Source of the DNA: Flavobacterium sp. 90
GTDB taxonomy: Bacteria > Bacteroidota > Bacteroidia > Flavobacteriales > Flavobacteriaceae
Assembly: GCF_004339525.1 (NCBI RefSeq)
Contig: NZ_SMGE01000001.1
Location: forward strand, 620,001-684,000
Reading direction: 5' to 3'
Length of the DNA: 64,000 nt
Shown here in pieces: positions 27,369 to 37,700 of this stretch. Each line of letters opens with the position of its first letter. The stretch's first letter is position 1. The notes under the pieces are model-generated. The model was given only the letters and a program-made list of their open reading frames with translations. It had not been told where the DNA came from and did no database searches. The position numbers were made by a program, and so were the translations under genes.

Positions 27369-27800
27369 TCACATTCTAAATCCTCTTTTTCGAGAAGAAA
27401 GTGTTTGTTGAGGAAATACTGAAACTTGGGCAATGGCTTCCTTTAATGTCGGAATTGAATTTATTGAAAGGTTTTTTAGTTCCGCTTTTTTCAAAAGTTG
27501 TCCGTATCTGTTTTTACTTGTAATTTCCATTTTTTGTATATCAAAACCGTCGTTTTCTTTTCTTATCCAAAAATCGCATACAATACTCGGATTATCATCG
27601 CCTGACCATTGCAGATAAGTCGATAGTAAAAAGTTTCCGTCTCTATCAGATCTTTCTTTACCATTGTTACAGGCTTCCATATATTCGGTAATGCTATCTT
27701 TCAACTTTCCCGGATAGGCTACTTGTGTTTGAAAGTAACCATTAAAGCCTTTGTCTATGAGAATTTTTGCGAATGCATCTAAATCAGGCAACTGTTTCAT
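27369..27800 (-). CDS. Hypothetical protein in remnant island
   Basis: 143 residues starting MKQLPDLDAFAKILIDKGFN. No signal peptide or membrane helix. It has an alpha/beta look with a conserved-seeming YLQWSGDDNPSIVCDFWIRK segment. Family not recognised. It lies alone between R1 and R2, so it is the only surviving cargo of a short island remnant. The C-terminus is basic (SSRKRGFRM). Confidence 0.6.
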   Translation of the reverse strand: MKQLPDLDAFAKILIDKGFNGYFQTQVAYPGKLKDSITEYMEACNNGKERSDRDGNFLLSTYLQWSGDDNPSIVCDFWIRKENDGFDIQKMEITSKNRYGQLLKKAELKNLSINSIPTLKEAIAQVSVFPQQTLSSRKRGFRM

Positions 27801-28483
27801 AATTTTAAATTTTAGTTTATTATTTTTAAATTTTAGTTTTCAATACGGTGAATTTTTAATATTGAAACCTTCGAGTTATTACATATATAAATACAATATT
27901 ATTAAGCCTAAGCTTTCAATATTACTGGAACAAATGATAAACTTTTTGTTTATTTACTGAATGCCCTTAAACTTAAGGGACTTTGTATTCTATAGAATTG
28001 GATGTGCTTTGTATCAGCCCCATTTAGGCTAGTTGCAACTTTTTAATAAACTCGGGCAATCAAATACTTTCATTATTAAACCTCTGCGAGCTCGCTTAAA
28101 ATCTGGAAATCTTCAAGTAAAAGGTTCGAATTTTGTACCAAGGAGTTCACATCTTAGTACAAGTCAGAAAATATCTTATTTGTTATAAAACAACGGCATA
28201 ACTTTAAGTACTTCATTGCTTCTTGTGGTTCGACGTTCTATTCAGGAAAAGTGAGCTTTTCAGGAAAAATCGAAACAATTATCTTATTCCTCATTGCCAT
28301 TGTACCTTCTTAATATAAAATTGTAAGTTATAACAAATGGATAAAATGGTTATGAAGTGTTCGAATATAGCCTCATCTACACCAAGAAGAAAGTTGGCAC
28401 AACTAATTTCTAAGCACTAAACGAGTCTCATTAAGACTTCCAAATCTTTACAAAACAAGTATTGTAAATTACTCACTTAAAAA
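27801..28483. other. Intergenic stretch, remnant island
   Basis: No gene with coding character on either strand; AT-rich with scattered stops. Probably decayed island DNA between the hypothetical gene and R2. Confidence 0.4.
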
Positions 28484-28623
28484 GATATTCCCTATCTTTA
28501 CATCGTAATGATTTAATGCGCTGACAGTTAAGTGACCCTATAGGTAACCCTTACTAAAATAATATATTGTAGCCCTTCTATTTACTGGGATTGACACAAA
28601 AATAGCGGAACCTCTTTCTCCGC
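28484..28623 (+). repeat. Island end repeat R2 with tRNA-Ser-type att core
   Basis: Aligns over its full length with R3 (43808-43948), including TATCTTTACA, GTGACCCTATAGGT, GTATTTACTGGGATTGACA-type sequence and GCGGAACCTCTTTCTCCGC. The last 13 bases (28611-28623, CCTCTTTCTCCGC) are identical to the 3' end of the tRNA-Ser gene at 54581. An intact tyrosine recombinase gene follows 327 bp to the right. The near-duplicate GTGACCC boxes may be recombinase arm sites. Confidence 0.75.
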
Positions 28624-28630
28624 TTAAAAC

Positions 28631-28663
28631 GCGAGCCCCAATTTTTATTGGGGCTCGCAGTGT
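28631..28663 (+). terminator. Terminator between att core and integrase
   Basis: GCGAGCCCCAA and TTGGGGCTCGC, an 11-bp perfect stem, then AGTGTTTTT. The same position next to R3 also holds a terminator (43981), which supports a shared element architecture. Confidence 0.8.
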
Positions 28664-28950
28664 TTTTAGAGGAAGCCAAAAACTCCGGAACCCTCAATTT
28701 AAAGAAATCTCAATTCTTCAAAAACCCATTAAAATCAGGCTTTCACAAGTTTTTATCTCCGTTTACCATAATCACAATAGGCAAATTTTGGAAACCTAGG
28801 TACACCTATCAGTGCACTTTTTTGCGCTTAAAAATAAAGTTTTTTACTACAAAATAACCGAGGTCATTTCGCGAGGATTTCCCGAAAAATTTTCAAATAA
28901 TTTTGTTCCTCTTATTTAATTTTACATATTAATTTTAAAAAGAATGAGTT

Positions 28951-30174
28951 ATGCTTAAAATTTATTTTTATTTAAAATCTGAAAGAGTTAATGAAAGAAG
29001 TGAATCTAGTATTTGTACTCGTATACGCTACAAACAGCAATCACTATCTATATCCACAGGTAAATATATTTCGAAAGAAAGGTGGGATTTTACTAATAAA
29101 CTGCGAAATGTTCTTAAACTGGAAAAAGAAAAAGTCATTCGCCGCAGCCTTGATCTATTTCACCTTGCCATTGAGAAAAAATTTAATGACCTAATTCAGC
29201 ACAATACAGACATTTCATTATTAAATCTTAGAGATGAATTAAAAGGGAAGAAAATAATTAAAGAAAACGAAATTTCAATTATTGAAGTTTTGCAAATGCA
29301 TATTGAATATTTTCGCAAAAAAGTTTCAATTGCAGAAAGATCTAAGGCTACTTTGCAAAAGTATGAACGTTCCAAAGAATTATTAATGATCTTCACCCAA
29401 AGAGAATATGATGACGTCTATCTTGCATCTAGTAAAATCGACAGCCCTTTTATATATAATTTAGAATCATATTTGAAATATGAAAGCAATTTTAAAGGAA
29501 GAATAGGGATAAAAAACAATTCTGTCGTGAAGTACATGAGAATGTACAAAACAGCCTTTAATTATGCTGTTAAAATGTATAAGTTGACTAGAAATCCTTT
29601 CGACATCTACGAGGGCAAATTGAACATTAAAAATGCTGTTTATTTAACTCCCGAAGAATTAAAAACAATAGAGACTAAAAAATTCGGCAATGAAAGATTA
29701 GAAAAAGTTAAAGATATTTTTCTTTTCTGCTGTTATACTGGATATGCCCCAATAGACGCTTCCTCTCTAACAGTGAGCAATCTGGTTACTGACAATAACA
29801 ATGATCAGTGGATTCAAACTAACAGAGCCAAAACTTCCATCAGATCCAATGTTCCTATTCTTCCTCCAGTTCAAAAAATAATTAAAAAATATAAAGATCA
29901 ACAGACCGGATTAATACCTCAGCTATCCAATCAAAAAATGAATGAGTATTTAAAGGAAATTGCAATTTTATGCAAAATTGATAAAAATCTTACTTGGTAT
30001 GCAGCCAGACATACCTTTGCCACGACAGTTACTTTAGGAAATGGGGTACGAATAGAAAATGTGTCTTCGATGATGGGACATACAAATATTTTACAAACTC
30101 AGCATTATGCAAAAGTTTTGGATTCAAATGTGAAAGAAGATATGAATAAATTAATCGGAAAATATAAGAATTGA
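28951..30174 (+). CDS. Tyrosine recombinase/integrase, Bacteroidota type (intact)
   Basis: 407 residues. N-terminal arm-binding domain (MLKIYFYLKSERVNERSESS), SAM-like core-binding domain (~105-215), and C-terminal catalytic domain. The catalytic set is visible: ARHTFATT with Arg353 and His354, MMGHTNILQ with His377, and QTQHYAKV with nucleophile Tyr386. The first catalytic Arg is replaced in CCYTGYAPIDASSL, as is usual in many Bacteroidota integrases. It lies just inside the R2 att core, so it is the probable integrase of the 28.6-43.9 kb element. The integrase at 44211 is a close paralogue but is broken. Confidence 0.92.
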   Translation: MLKIYFYLKSERVNERSESSICTRIRYKQQSLSISTGKYISKERWDFTNKLRNVLKLEKEKVIRRSLDLFHLAIEKKFNDLIQHNTDISLLNLRDELKGKKIIKENEISIIEVLQMHIEYFRKKVSIAERSKATLQKYERSKELLMIFTQREYDDVYLASSKIDSPFIYNLESYLKYESNFKGRIGIKNNSVVKYMRMYKTAFNYAVKMYKLTRNPFDIYEGKLNIKNAVYLTPEELKTIETKKFGNERLEKVKDIFLFCCYTGYAPIDASSLTVSNLVTDNNNDQWIQTNRAKTSIRSNVPILPPVQKIIKKYKDQQTGLIPQLSNQKMNEYLKEIAILCKIDKNLTWYAARHTFATTVTLGNGVRIENVSSMMGHTNILQTQHYAKVLDSNVKEDMNKLIGKYKN

Positions 30175-30628
30175 TAAATAGAAGGAAATAACAATTACTG
30201 CATTCTAATTCATTATATAAATTTCTGTTTTTCAATTATTTATTTTGTACTAGTCCATTATATCCTCCTTTATAAATTCCCAATATTTACCTTTCAGACA
30301 ATATTGCGACCATTTATACAGTAAAGGAGCTATTATTCCAAGTTCCTTAGCTAGTTTTGTAAATATTATCTCTTTCTATAACTTAATTGGACGTTTTTCT
30401 CCTTAAAGTTGCGGTCATAAGTTTTACGATTCTCTCATGTCCTAAAGTTAAGATTAGTTCTTAACTAAAACCCCATGCGAAGTTAGCAGATCTAATAATG
30501 CTAAAACTAAAATACGTAAATTATGGAAAACCGTAAAAACAACATTTCTTTTAAGTCGAACTTTAGGCAAATAATTAAAGATGCAAATTTAGATAGACAA
30601 ACTGTTATTATAATTTCAAATTAAATTT
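30175..30628. other. Intergenic stretch upstream of cas1
   Basis: No large gene. A 33-codon frame (30523-30624, starting MENRKNNISFKSNFRQIIKD) ends 4 bp before the cas1 start. It could be a leader peptide or chance; I give it low weight. The cas1-cas2 promoter should lie here, but no clear TAnnTTTG element stands out. Confidence 0.35.
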
Positions 30629-31543
30629 ATGCTAAAAAGAACTATTTTAATTGAAAACAAATTTTCCATAACGGCAAAAAACAATCAGCTGGTACTAAAA
30701 TCAGAAATGAAAGAGAGTTCTATCCCAATTGAAGATATCGGCTTTCTTGTTCTCGATCATAATGAAATCTACCTCAGCATTCCTGCTATGAATTTACTTG
30801 TTGATAACAATACTTCTATTGTTATCTGCGGAAAGAATCATCTTCCCAACGGAATGCTGTTAAACCTTAACAGCCATCATATTCAGCAGGAAATATTCAA
30901 AAATCAGATTGAAGCTTCTATACCATTAAAAAAGCAATTATGGCAACAAACAATAATTGAAAAAATTAAAAACCAAGGGCAGTTACTAGAAAAAATAACT
31001 GATTCCAAAAATAGTTTTGTATTTCTGGCCAGTAAAGTATTAAGTGGAGATTCATCTAATATGGAAGGAGTTGCAGCACAACAATACTGGAAATATTTTC
31101 CTCAGCCAAATCTAGAATTTGATGGAATAAAACGGGAAAGATATGGCGACTATCCTAATAATTTCTTGAATTATGGATATGCAATTTTAAGAGCCGCAAC
31201 TGCAAGAGCTCTTTCCGGAAGTGGCCTATTGAATACATTAGGAATTCACCATAAAAGTAAATACAATGCTTTTGCACTTGCTGATGATATCATGGAACCG
31301 TTTCGTCCCATTGTGGATGAGAAAGTCTTTGAAATTATGCAGCGTTTTGATGAACAAGAATTAAACACTATTATTAAGGCTGAATTATTACAAATATTAA
31401 CTAGAACGGTATATTTTAAAGATGAGAAAAGTCCTTTAATGATAGCTTTACAAAAGACTGCAAGTTCTCTCCAACAATGCTTTACAGGAAATCGAAAAAA
31501 AATTAAATATCCTGCATTATGGAGCTTAACGGATATCGAATAA
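30629..31543 (+). CDS. cas1: CRISPR-associated endonuclease Cas1, type II
   Basis: 304 residues, the usual length for type II Cas1. The N-terminal beta domain (MLKRTILIENKFSITAKNNQ) is followed by the all-helical catalytic domain, with NMEGVAAQQYWKYF (metal-binding Glu), FLNYGYAILRAATARAL, GLLNTLGIHHKS (His) and ALADDIMEPFRPIVD (Asp/Glu). With Cas2 it forms the integrase that inserts new spacers. It overlaps cas2 by 25 bp, pointing to translational coupling. The array begins 168 bp after cas2. Confidence 0.96.
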   Translation: MLKRTILIENKFSITAKNNQLVLKSEMKESSIPIEDIGFLVLDHNEIYLSIPAMNLLVDNNTSIVICGKNHLPNGMLLNLNSHHIQQEIFKNQIEASIPLKKQLWQQTIIEKIKNQGQLLEKITDSKNSFVFLASKVLSGDSSNMEGVAAQQYWKYFPQPNLEFDGIKRERYGDYPNNFLNYGYAILRAATARALSGSGLLNTLGIHHKSKYNAFALADDIMEPFRPIVDEKVFEIMQRFDEQELNTIIKAELLQILTRTVYFKDEKSPLMIALQKTASSLQQCFTGNRKKIKYPALWSLTDIE

Positions 31544-31848
31544 TGTGGCTATTTGTTTTTTTTGATCTCCCCACAGAAACAAAAAAAGACAGACGAAATG
31601 CATCTGGATTTAGAAACAATTTATTAAAAGATGGATTTTCGATGATGCAATATTCTGTTTATGTACGCCACTGCGCAAGTAGTGAAAGCGCCGATGTTCA
31701 TGAAAAAAGAATCCACAAACTACTACCACCTTTAGGAAAAGTAAGTGTACTTCGAATAACCGATAAGCAATTTGGTAATATCTTAAATTTTTGGGGAAAA
31801 GCAGCCTTACCATCAGCACCTCAACCTACGCAACTAGAATTATTTTAG
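31519..31848 (+). CDS. cas2: CRISPR-associated protein Cas2
   Basis: 109 residues. Contains the Cas2 ferredoxin-like start MWLFVFFDLPTETKKDRRNA, with the conserved Asp after the first strand, and SVYVRHCAS, typical of type II Cas2. It is the structural partner of Cas1 in spacer integration. A start at the internal Met (MWLF, nine codons in, 31543) would abut the cas1 stop and is also possible. Confidence 0.95.
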   Translation: MELNGYRIMWLFVFFDLPTETKKDRRNASGFRNNLLKDGFSMMQYSVYVRHCASSESADVHEKRIHKLLPPLGKVSVLRITDKQFGNILNFWGKAALPSAPQPTQLELF

Positions 31849-31915
31849 TACTGATATATTTAATTATTAGTAACGTTTCAATGTCTAAAAACTCATTTAC
31901 TAAACCCTACAATTG

Positions 31916-31963
31916 AAAAAATGCCACAATTATGGGTTATCAAACCATAAAAGAGGCATTTTT
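31916..31963 (+). terminator. Terminator-like nested hairpin after cas2
   Basis: AAAATGCC pairs with GGCATTTT and encloses a second stem (TTATGG/CCATAA); T-run follows. It should end the plus-strand cas1-cas2 transcript before the array, consistent with the array being read from the other strand. Confidence 0.65.
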
Positions 31964-32016
31964 CTGAACGATATTCACATCTAAATCCTTATATATCAGA
32001 AGGAAACAAGCCAACT

Positions 32017-34097
32017 AATATCGTGTTTTCTAATCTTTAATCAAACCACAACCCTGATCTTCTCCAATAATTTTTACATATTAATATCGTGTTTTCTAAT
32101 CTTTAATCAAACCACAACCTTGCTGAACCGCAACTTTGTTTTCTTCGTAATATCGTGTTTTCTAATCTTTAATCAAACCACAACCCTTGTATCATCATCG
32201 ATAATAGTTAGGTTAATATCGTGTTTTCTAATCTTTAATCAAACCACAACTTACAAGTCCTGGTTTATATTCTGTTTTAGAATATCGTGTTTTCTAATCT
32301 TTAATCAAACCACAACTATCTCCGTTTGCAAATGCGACTAGTATTTAATATCGTGTTTTCTAATCTTTAATCAAACCACAACTATACGTGTTGTCAAATC
32401 ACATGAATCTGTAATATCGTGTTTTCTAATCTTTAATCAAACCACAACAGAGCTAAAGGCACAGGTTACGGTCATTTCAATATCGTGTTTTCTAATCTTT
32501 AATCAAACCACAACAGCTTACCCCAAAGTCCTAACGCGTAAATAATATCGTGTTTTCTAATCTTTAATCAAACCACAACCTCGCATACTTTTTCAAATGT
32601 TTCTAAAGTAATATCGTGTTTTCTAATCTTTAATCAAACCACAACATATTGGCGGTGTTACAGATCCGGGAGCGGAATATCGTGTTTTCTAATCTTTAAT
32701 CAAACCACAACGGATCGATTTTTATTTGTTTCCGGAAATTTAATATCGTGTTTTCTAATCTTTAATCAAACCACAACAGTCCGATCGTAATCAATCCAAA
32801 TACCAATAATATCGTGTTTTCTAATCTTTAATCAAACCACAACAACTTCTGATTTTAAAGATAAAGCTTTGTTAATATCGTGTTTTCTAATCTTTAATCA
32901 AACCACAACCATTATTGCATATTCAAATGTATAAAAAATAATATCGTGTTTTCTAATCTTTAATCAAACCACAACCAATCGCTCTTTTCATTTGAGGATT
33001 ATCCGAATATCGTGTTTTCTAATCTTTAATCAAACCACAACACATTGCTTATAATAATATTGTAAGCATCAAATATCGTGTTTTCTAATCTTTAATCAAA
33101 CCACAACGGCTGCAGTAGACGCGACAACATCAACTATAATATCGTGTTTTCTAATCTTTAATCAAACCACAACCAATGTAACTTGGTTCCAAACCTCTTT
33201 CTAAATATCGTGTTTTCTAATCTTTAATCAAACCACAACTATTGGTCTCGACGGCTTTTTCTGCCGTCGAATATCGTGTTTTCTAATCTTTAATCAAACC
33301 ACAACTTCTTGTGGGTATATGAATCCGTATTGCCAAATATCGTGTTTTCTAATCTTTAATCAAACCACAACTATTGGTCTCGACGGCTTTTTCTGCCGTC
33401 GAATATCGTGTTTTCTAATCTTTAATCAAACCACAACTAAGTGAATGCGTTGCTTTATTTACGTTTTAATATCGTGTTTTCTAATCTTTAATCAAACCAC
33501 AACTACACTCCGTTTAAAGGCAAACCAGATTCAAATATCGTGTTTTCTAATCTTTAATCAAACCACAACATCCGATAGGAACTGAATCAAAGAAACTTCA
33601 ATATCGTGTTTTCTAATCTTTAATCAAACCACAACTGAATTTCCATCTAACAGCAACCTCTTTTAAATATCGTGTTTTCTAATCTTTAATCAAACCACAA
33701 CCTGATTGGCAAATGGAAAACCGTTATGCTAAATATCGTGTTTTCTAATCTTTAATCAAACCACAACCTCTTCATTGTTTTGAACGCGGGTCATTTCAAT
33801 ATCGTGTTTTCTAATCTTTAATCAAACCACAACAGCCTCTTTTATCGGAAAGAAGTATGATATAATATCGTGTTTTCTAATCTTTAATCAAACCACAACA
33901 TGATATATAGTTTTAAATTGTTTAAGTTTAATATCGTGTTTTCTAATCTTTAATCAAACCACAACAGGTAACGATGATACAAAGTTCAGTTTTCCAATAT
34001 CGTGTTTTCTAATCTTTAATCAAACCACAACCGTGCAATTCTTCATGTGAAATACTCTTACAATATCGTGTTTTCTAATCTTTAATCAAACCACAAC
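32017..34097 (-). CRISPR. Type II-C CRISPR array, 32 repeats of 36 bp and 31 spacers
   Basis: Repeats start at 32017 and recur every 66 bp (one step of 65, after the repeat at 32479). All copies seen are identical, starting AATATCGTGTTTTC and ending AACCACAAC on the plus strand. Spacers are 30 bp except one of 29 bp. The tracrRNA anti-repeat at 38241 has the plus-strand repeat sequence, so crRNAs (GTTGTGGTTTGATT...) are read from the minus strand, i.e. from the cas9 side. One spacer is present twice, at 33240-33269 and 33372-33401, and it is self-complementary (CGACGGC...GCCGTCG). The uniform repeats suggest recent activity. Confidence 0.98.
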
Positions 34098-34140
34098 GAA
34101 AAGCTACTGCATTCCTGCTGGGCGAATGCCATACCTTTCC

Positions 34141-34171
34141 GTTGTGGTTTGGATGTTTAAGATTTGAATTG
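34141..34171 (-). repeat. Degenerate inverted CRISPR repeat beside the array (second anti-repeat?)
   Basis: The plus strand reads GTTGTGGTTTGGATGTTTAA then GATTTGAATTG, i.e. the reverse orientation of the array repeats with the first 11 bases (GTTGTGGTTTG) intact and the rest diverged. On the minus strand it would act as an anti-repeat, followed toward the array by a 6-bp hairpin (GCATTC/GAATGC, 34109-34129). It lies between the array and the toxin gene stop codon, where the leader is expected. Confidence 0.6.
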
Positions 34172-34172
34172 T

Positions 34173-34469
34173 TTATGTCAAAGAACTACTATCAAAATCT
34201 TGTCTTCCAATAATGGTAATAATCTCTATCCTTTTATTTCCATTGATTTGATAGTAAATAGTATCAACACCACAAACACAATACCGATATCCTTTCTTGA
34301 TGTGGTCGGCTGATGGAAATAAAAAAGGATTTTCCTCTATTCTATCAAAACAATCATAAAACATATTAAAATAGTTATCCGCTTGATTAACGCCAAACTT
34401 ACCAACCCCATAATAATAAATTCTTCTTAAATCTTCTTTGGCTTCGCTACTTAAATAATAGCTATACAT
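34173..34469 (-). CDS. ParE/RelE-family toxin
   Basis: 98 residues. The fold signature is clear: YYLSSEAKEDLRRIYYYGV near the start, YFNMFYDCFDRIEENPFLFP, GYRYCVCGVDTIYYQINGN and IEIITIIGRQDF at the end. ParE toxins poison gyrase; RelE relatives cleave ribosome-bound mRNA. Here ParE-type is favoured by the RRI-x-Y-Y-x-x-x-K-F-G pattern. It overlaps the antitoxin by 8 bp. It lies between the CRISPR array and cas9, an unusual site, and would be read in the same direction as cas9 and the crRNAs. Confidence 0.85.
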   Translation of the reverse strand: MYSYYLSSEAKEDLRRIYYYGVGKFGVNQADNYFNMFYDCFDRIEENPFLFPSADHIKKGYRYCVCGVDTIYYQINGNKRIEIITIIGRQDFDSSSLT

Positions 34470-34707
34470 TAGGCAGATCTTTTTTGAATTCTGCTAACAT
34501 TTCTTCTCTAGTTTGTTTTTTAACAAAACCGCTTTTTTCTCCCTTATCTATTTTAGCCCTCACAAACTCATAATATTCATCTTGTGAACGAGCTTGCTTA
34601 ATCAAATAGTTAATAGCTTCACTTTTACTACTAAATTCTTCTGTACTAACCTGATTTTTAAGCCACTCTTCATTCGGTGCAGTTAATGATATACTTTGTC
34701 GTGTCAT
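34462..34707 (-). CDS. ParD-family ribbon-helix-helix antitoxin
   Basis: 81 residues. RHH DNA-binding N-terminus (RQSISLTAPNEEWLKNQVST and FSSKSEAINYLIKQARSQDE), then a Lys/Glu-rich flexible tail (TREEMLAEFKKDLP) that should wrap the toxin. It neutralises the neighbouring ParE-like toxin and represses the operon. The probable operator is the 18-bp palindrome 18 bp upstream of its start. Confidence 0.88.
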   Translation of the reverse strand: MTRQSISLTAPNEEWLKNQVSTEEFSSKSEAINYLIKQARSQDEYYEFVRAKIDKGEKSGFVKKQTREEMLAEFKKDLPNV

Positions 34708-34724
34708 AACAATAATTTTTAATG

Positions 34725-34742
34725 TGGTGTAAATTTACACCA
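34725..34742 (-). promoter_or_regulatory. Palindromic operator of the toxin-antitoxin operon
   Basis: TGGTGTAAATTTACACCA is an 18-nt perfect palindrome directly upstream of the parD-like start and 16 bp from the cas9 stop. RHH antitoxins bind such sites. The TAAATTTA centre resembles the Bacteroidota -7 element, so binding would block the promoter. Confidence 0.65.
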
Positions 34743-34758
34743 AAATTTCGAAATGAAA

Positions 34759-37700
34759 TTACATTTTGAAAATTTTTCCTGAAACTGAAATCTTTACTTT
34801 TATCGGATTAAACGTAAACCATCCTGTTTTTCCTTCTCCAAAACCTCTTATTTGTTTGTAATCATCATCCGTTATTGTTGAAGATTTATGCTTTCTAAAA
34901 AAATAATCGCCAGAAGTTAATTTTTGCACCCTGTACAAACTGTCTCTTAAAATTTCATAATCGGGAATTACCCAGTTTATCTCATCTTCATTTAACCCCA
35001 ATAAAAACATATCATTAATATGCAAAGTGGCAATTATTTTACTTCCATCTGCTGGCAATTGATAAGTTGGAAATCCTTTTCTTTTTCTTTCTACAACGGT
35101 CCAAAATGTAACCACTTCTTCTTTTAAATTTCCCTTTTCATCTTTATAAATGAGTACGTGATGATTATTTCTTGGATTCACCCATTGATTTACATTGTCT
35201 TTTAATTTTTCAGCTCCACTAATATTTTCTTTCATTCTGACTTTCAAAATTGGAACTGGATTACCGTTTTTATTTGGCAAGAAAATTTGTGGTTGTTTGA
35301 CTCCGCTTTCATCAACAATGAAAAAAGTGTTAGCAGGAATAGCACCTTTTACGAATCCACCAAGTTCCTGAATCCTTTTATGAATTAATTTCCTAATAAC
35401 TTCATCAACCACTTTTTCTAATTGTTTCTCGGTTGTTAAACTATCAATTGATTTCCTAACATGAAATGCTTCATCCCCATTAAAATTTCGTTTACCAAAA
35501 ACAGTTTCCTTATGCAATTGCCCTCGTGCTGCAACTCCTTTATTTATATATGTTTTTCCATTTTTCTCTACTTTAGTATATCGAATCGTTATATCATTAG
35601 AAATACGTTTATGAGAAATCAATATTTTATCGACCGCTTTTTCAGCATCAAATCGGAAAGTTTCCCAAGGCATCGGAAAATCTTTTAAATCGTAGTTTCT
35701 ATTATAACGATTCCATTTTGATAATTCCTGTAAATAATTTGTCTTCCCACAAGCCATAACCAAAGCATCAATGGCATGATGACGATGATCTTCTCGCGTT
35801 TTAGCATTTTCATCATTCAAAACCGTATTCAAACCCCATTTTTGACGTAAGTTGGCTGTCATTTGACCTGGAGAAACATTTACTTTTTTACATATTTGTG
35901 TTAAATAAGATGACGCTTCTTTACTTATAAACCGGGTATCATTTAATTGTCTTGAAGAAAAATCATCGTCAAATTTTTGCTGTACAAATCGCTTGAATTT
36001 TTGATAGGCATTTGGATATTCCTTAGTATCAGAAAACAATTTTAAAGCTCGTTCTTTTCTGGAAATCCAATCCAATTCATCATTTCCATAAAATTCAAAA
36101 GGTGTTTTGTCTCCTTTTCGTCTATTTTCATCTGCATAACACAATGTTTTATTATTGAAACTATCGTTTAGCGAACGACTCCAGGGATGAATATGCTCTA
36201 TTTGTATTTCTCCCGTAAAAAGTTTGGTAACTGGAATTACAACACCCGTATAAGGACAGGTCTGCTTGCACTCCTCCCAAAGCTTAAATCTTAGAATGTT
36301 ATCATGAGAAACTCTTACGTACTTTTCTACTTCCTTTTTTACTCTGTCATTTTCTCGCTCCAATCGTTTTTGATCTCTGCGGATTTTATTTCGTTGCGAC
36401 TTGGATATTTTCAGGTCACGAGCCATTTCTACTTTTATTTCATCCAATTGCCCGTGCTCTTCGATTAATTCATTGACCAATTTTCGTAATTCAAATAAAG
36501 CTGTAATTACAATTGGATTTCTAATACCTTGAATATCCTTGTCTGCCTGTTTCCCTGTTGGTAGTTTTTCTAATAATATTAAAGAATCAATTGTTGCAGA
36601 ATGATGGTAAAGCTTCTTTAATTGTTTCTCATTAAATTGAAATTCTTTTCGAAGTAAATCTTTAATTGTATCTATAAATCCACCCGAAATTTTAGATCTA
36701 ATAATTGCTTCAACATTATCAACTAAATCTAATTGTTTTTGATTGTTTTCTACTGTATCATTCTGCCATTTATTGCTAAAACTGTTTTTAATTCCACCCA
36801 TGACTACTGCAACATCATACGTATATCCTTGCTTTAGAAAAGGCAAAATATTTCCAATAGATTTTCGGCTCAAACTGGCATAGCCATCTTTTACATTAAA
36901 TTTTGAAATAGCAATTGCTTGTTCTTCTGTAAATTCCCAATTCTTAATGGCATATTCTTTTAGGTTTGATTTACTATCAAAAAAATACAGGACATGCCAA
37001 ATATCTTCTTGCTCTTTATCTGAAAAATCAAACCATTTTTTACCAAAAAACTTTTTATTGGATAAGTTAGAAATGGTATGTGTTCCAACTATTTTATCGT
37101 CGTCTTTATAATTAAACTTGAATTCTGCACTTTCTTTCCCGATGGCTTTTCGTAGTTTTTTAAATTCAATTTTATCAAATGAAAGCAATTGCTCAACTAA
37201 TTTAGCTTTTTCTTCTTCAGAGATTTTCTTCCCATTATATTCAACTGTATTAACCCATTGCCAAATTCTAAACATTTCTACAGGAATAGCACTTATAGGG
37301 CATTTAGTTTTTGATGGTTCAAAAGAACAGTTTCCAACTAAATGCTTTTGAGAGCGCAAAGGTCTTTGATGAAATAAAATACCGTCTTCTGTGTAATTAT
37401 CTTGTTTTCTACCTCCAAAAATGGTTTTTAAATCATAATTCAAAACCGAATGAAATTCTGACTGTTTCTCCCAAATCAGTTCAAATTCGTCAATATACAT
37501 TTTACGAGTAGTATATCTGTTTCTGATTCTTTCTAGTCCATCTTGAAAAGGTTGATTTTCTTTTGGATAAATCTCATATAAATATGACCCTAATGTTTTT
37601 CCTTCAATACTTTCTAAAGTATCATCAATTCCTATTTTTCCTTCTTTAGCATTTCCTTTAAAAATAGCTCCATCATCGCTTCCTCCTTTTCTACTATTAC

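Noticed and set aside
27182..28623. R1/R2 as decayed tRNA genes
   Set aside because: Only the last 13 bases match the tRNA; no cloverleaf can be drawn from the rest.
32120..32341. 73-codon open frame across CRISPR repeats
   Set aside because: It is made of repeat units read in frame by chance; not a gene.
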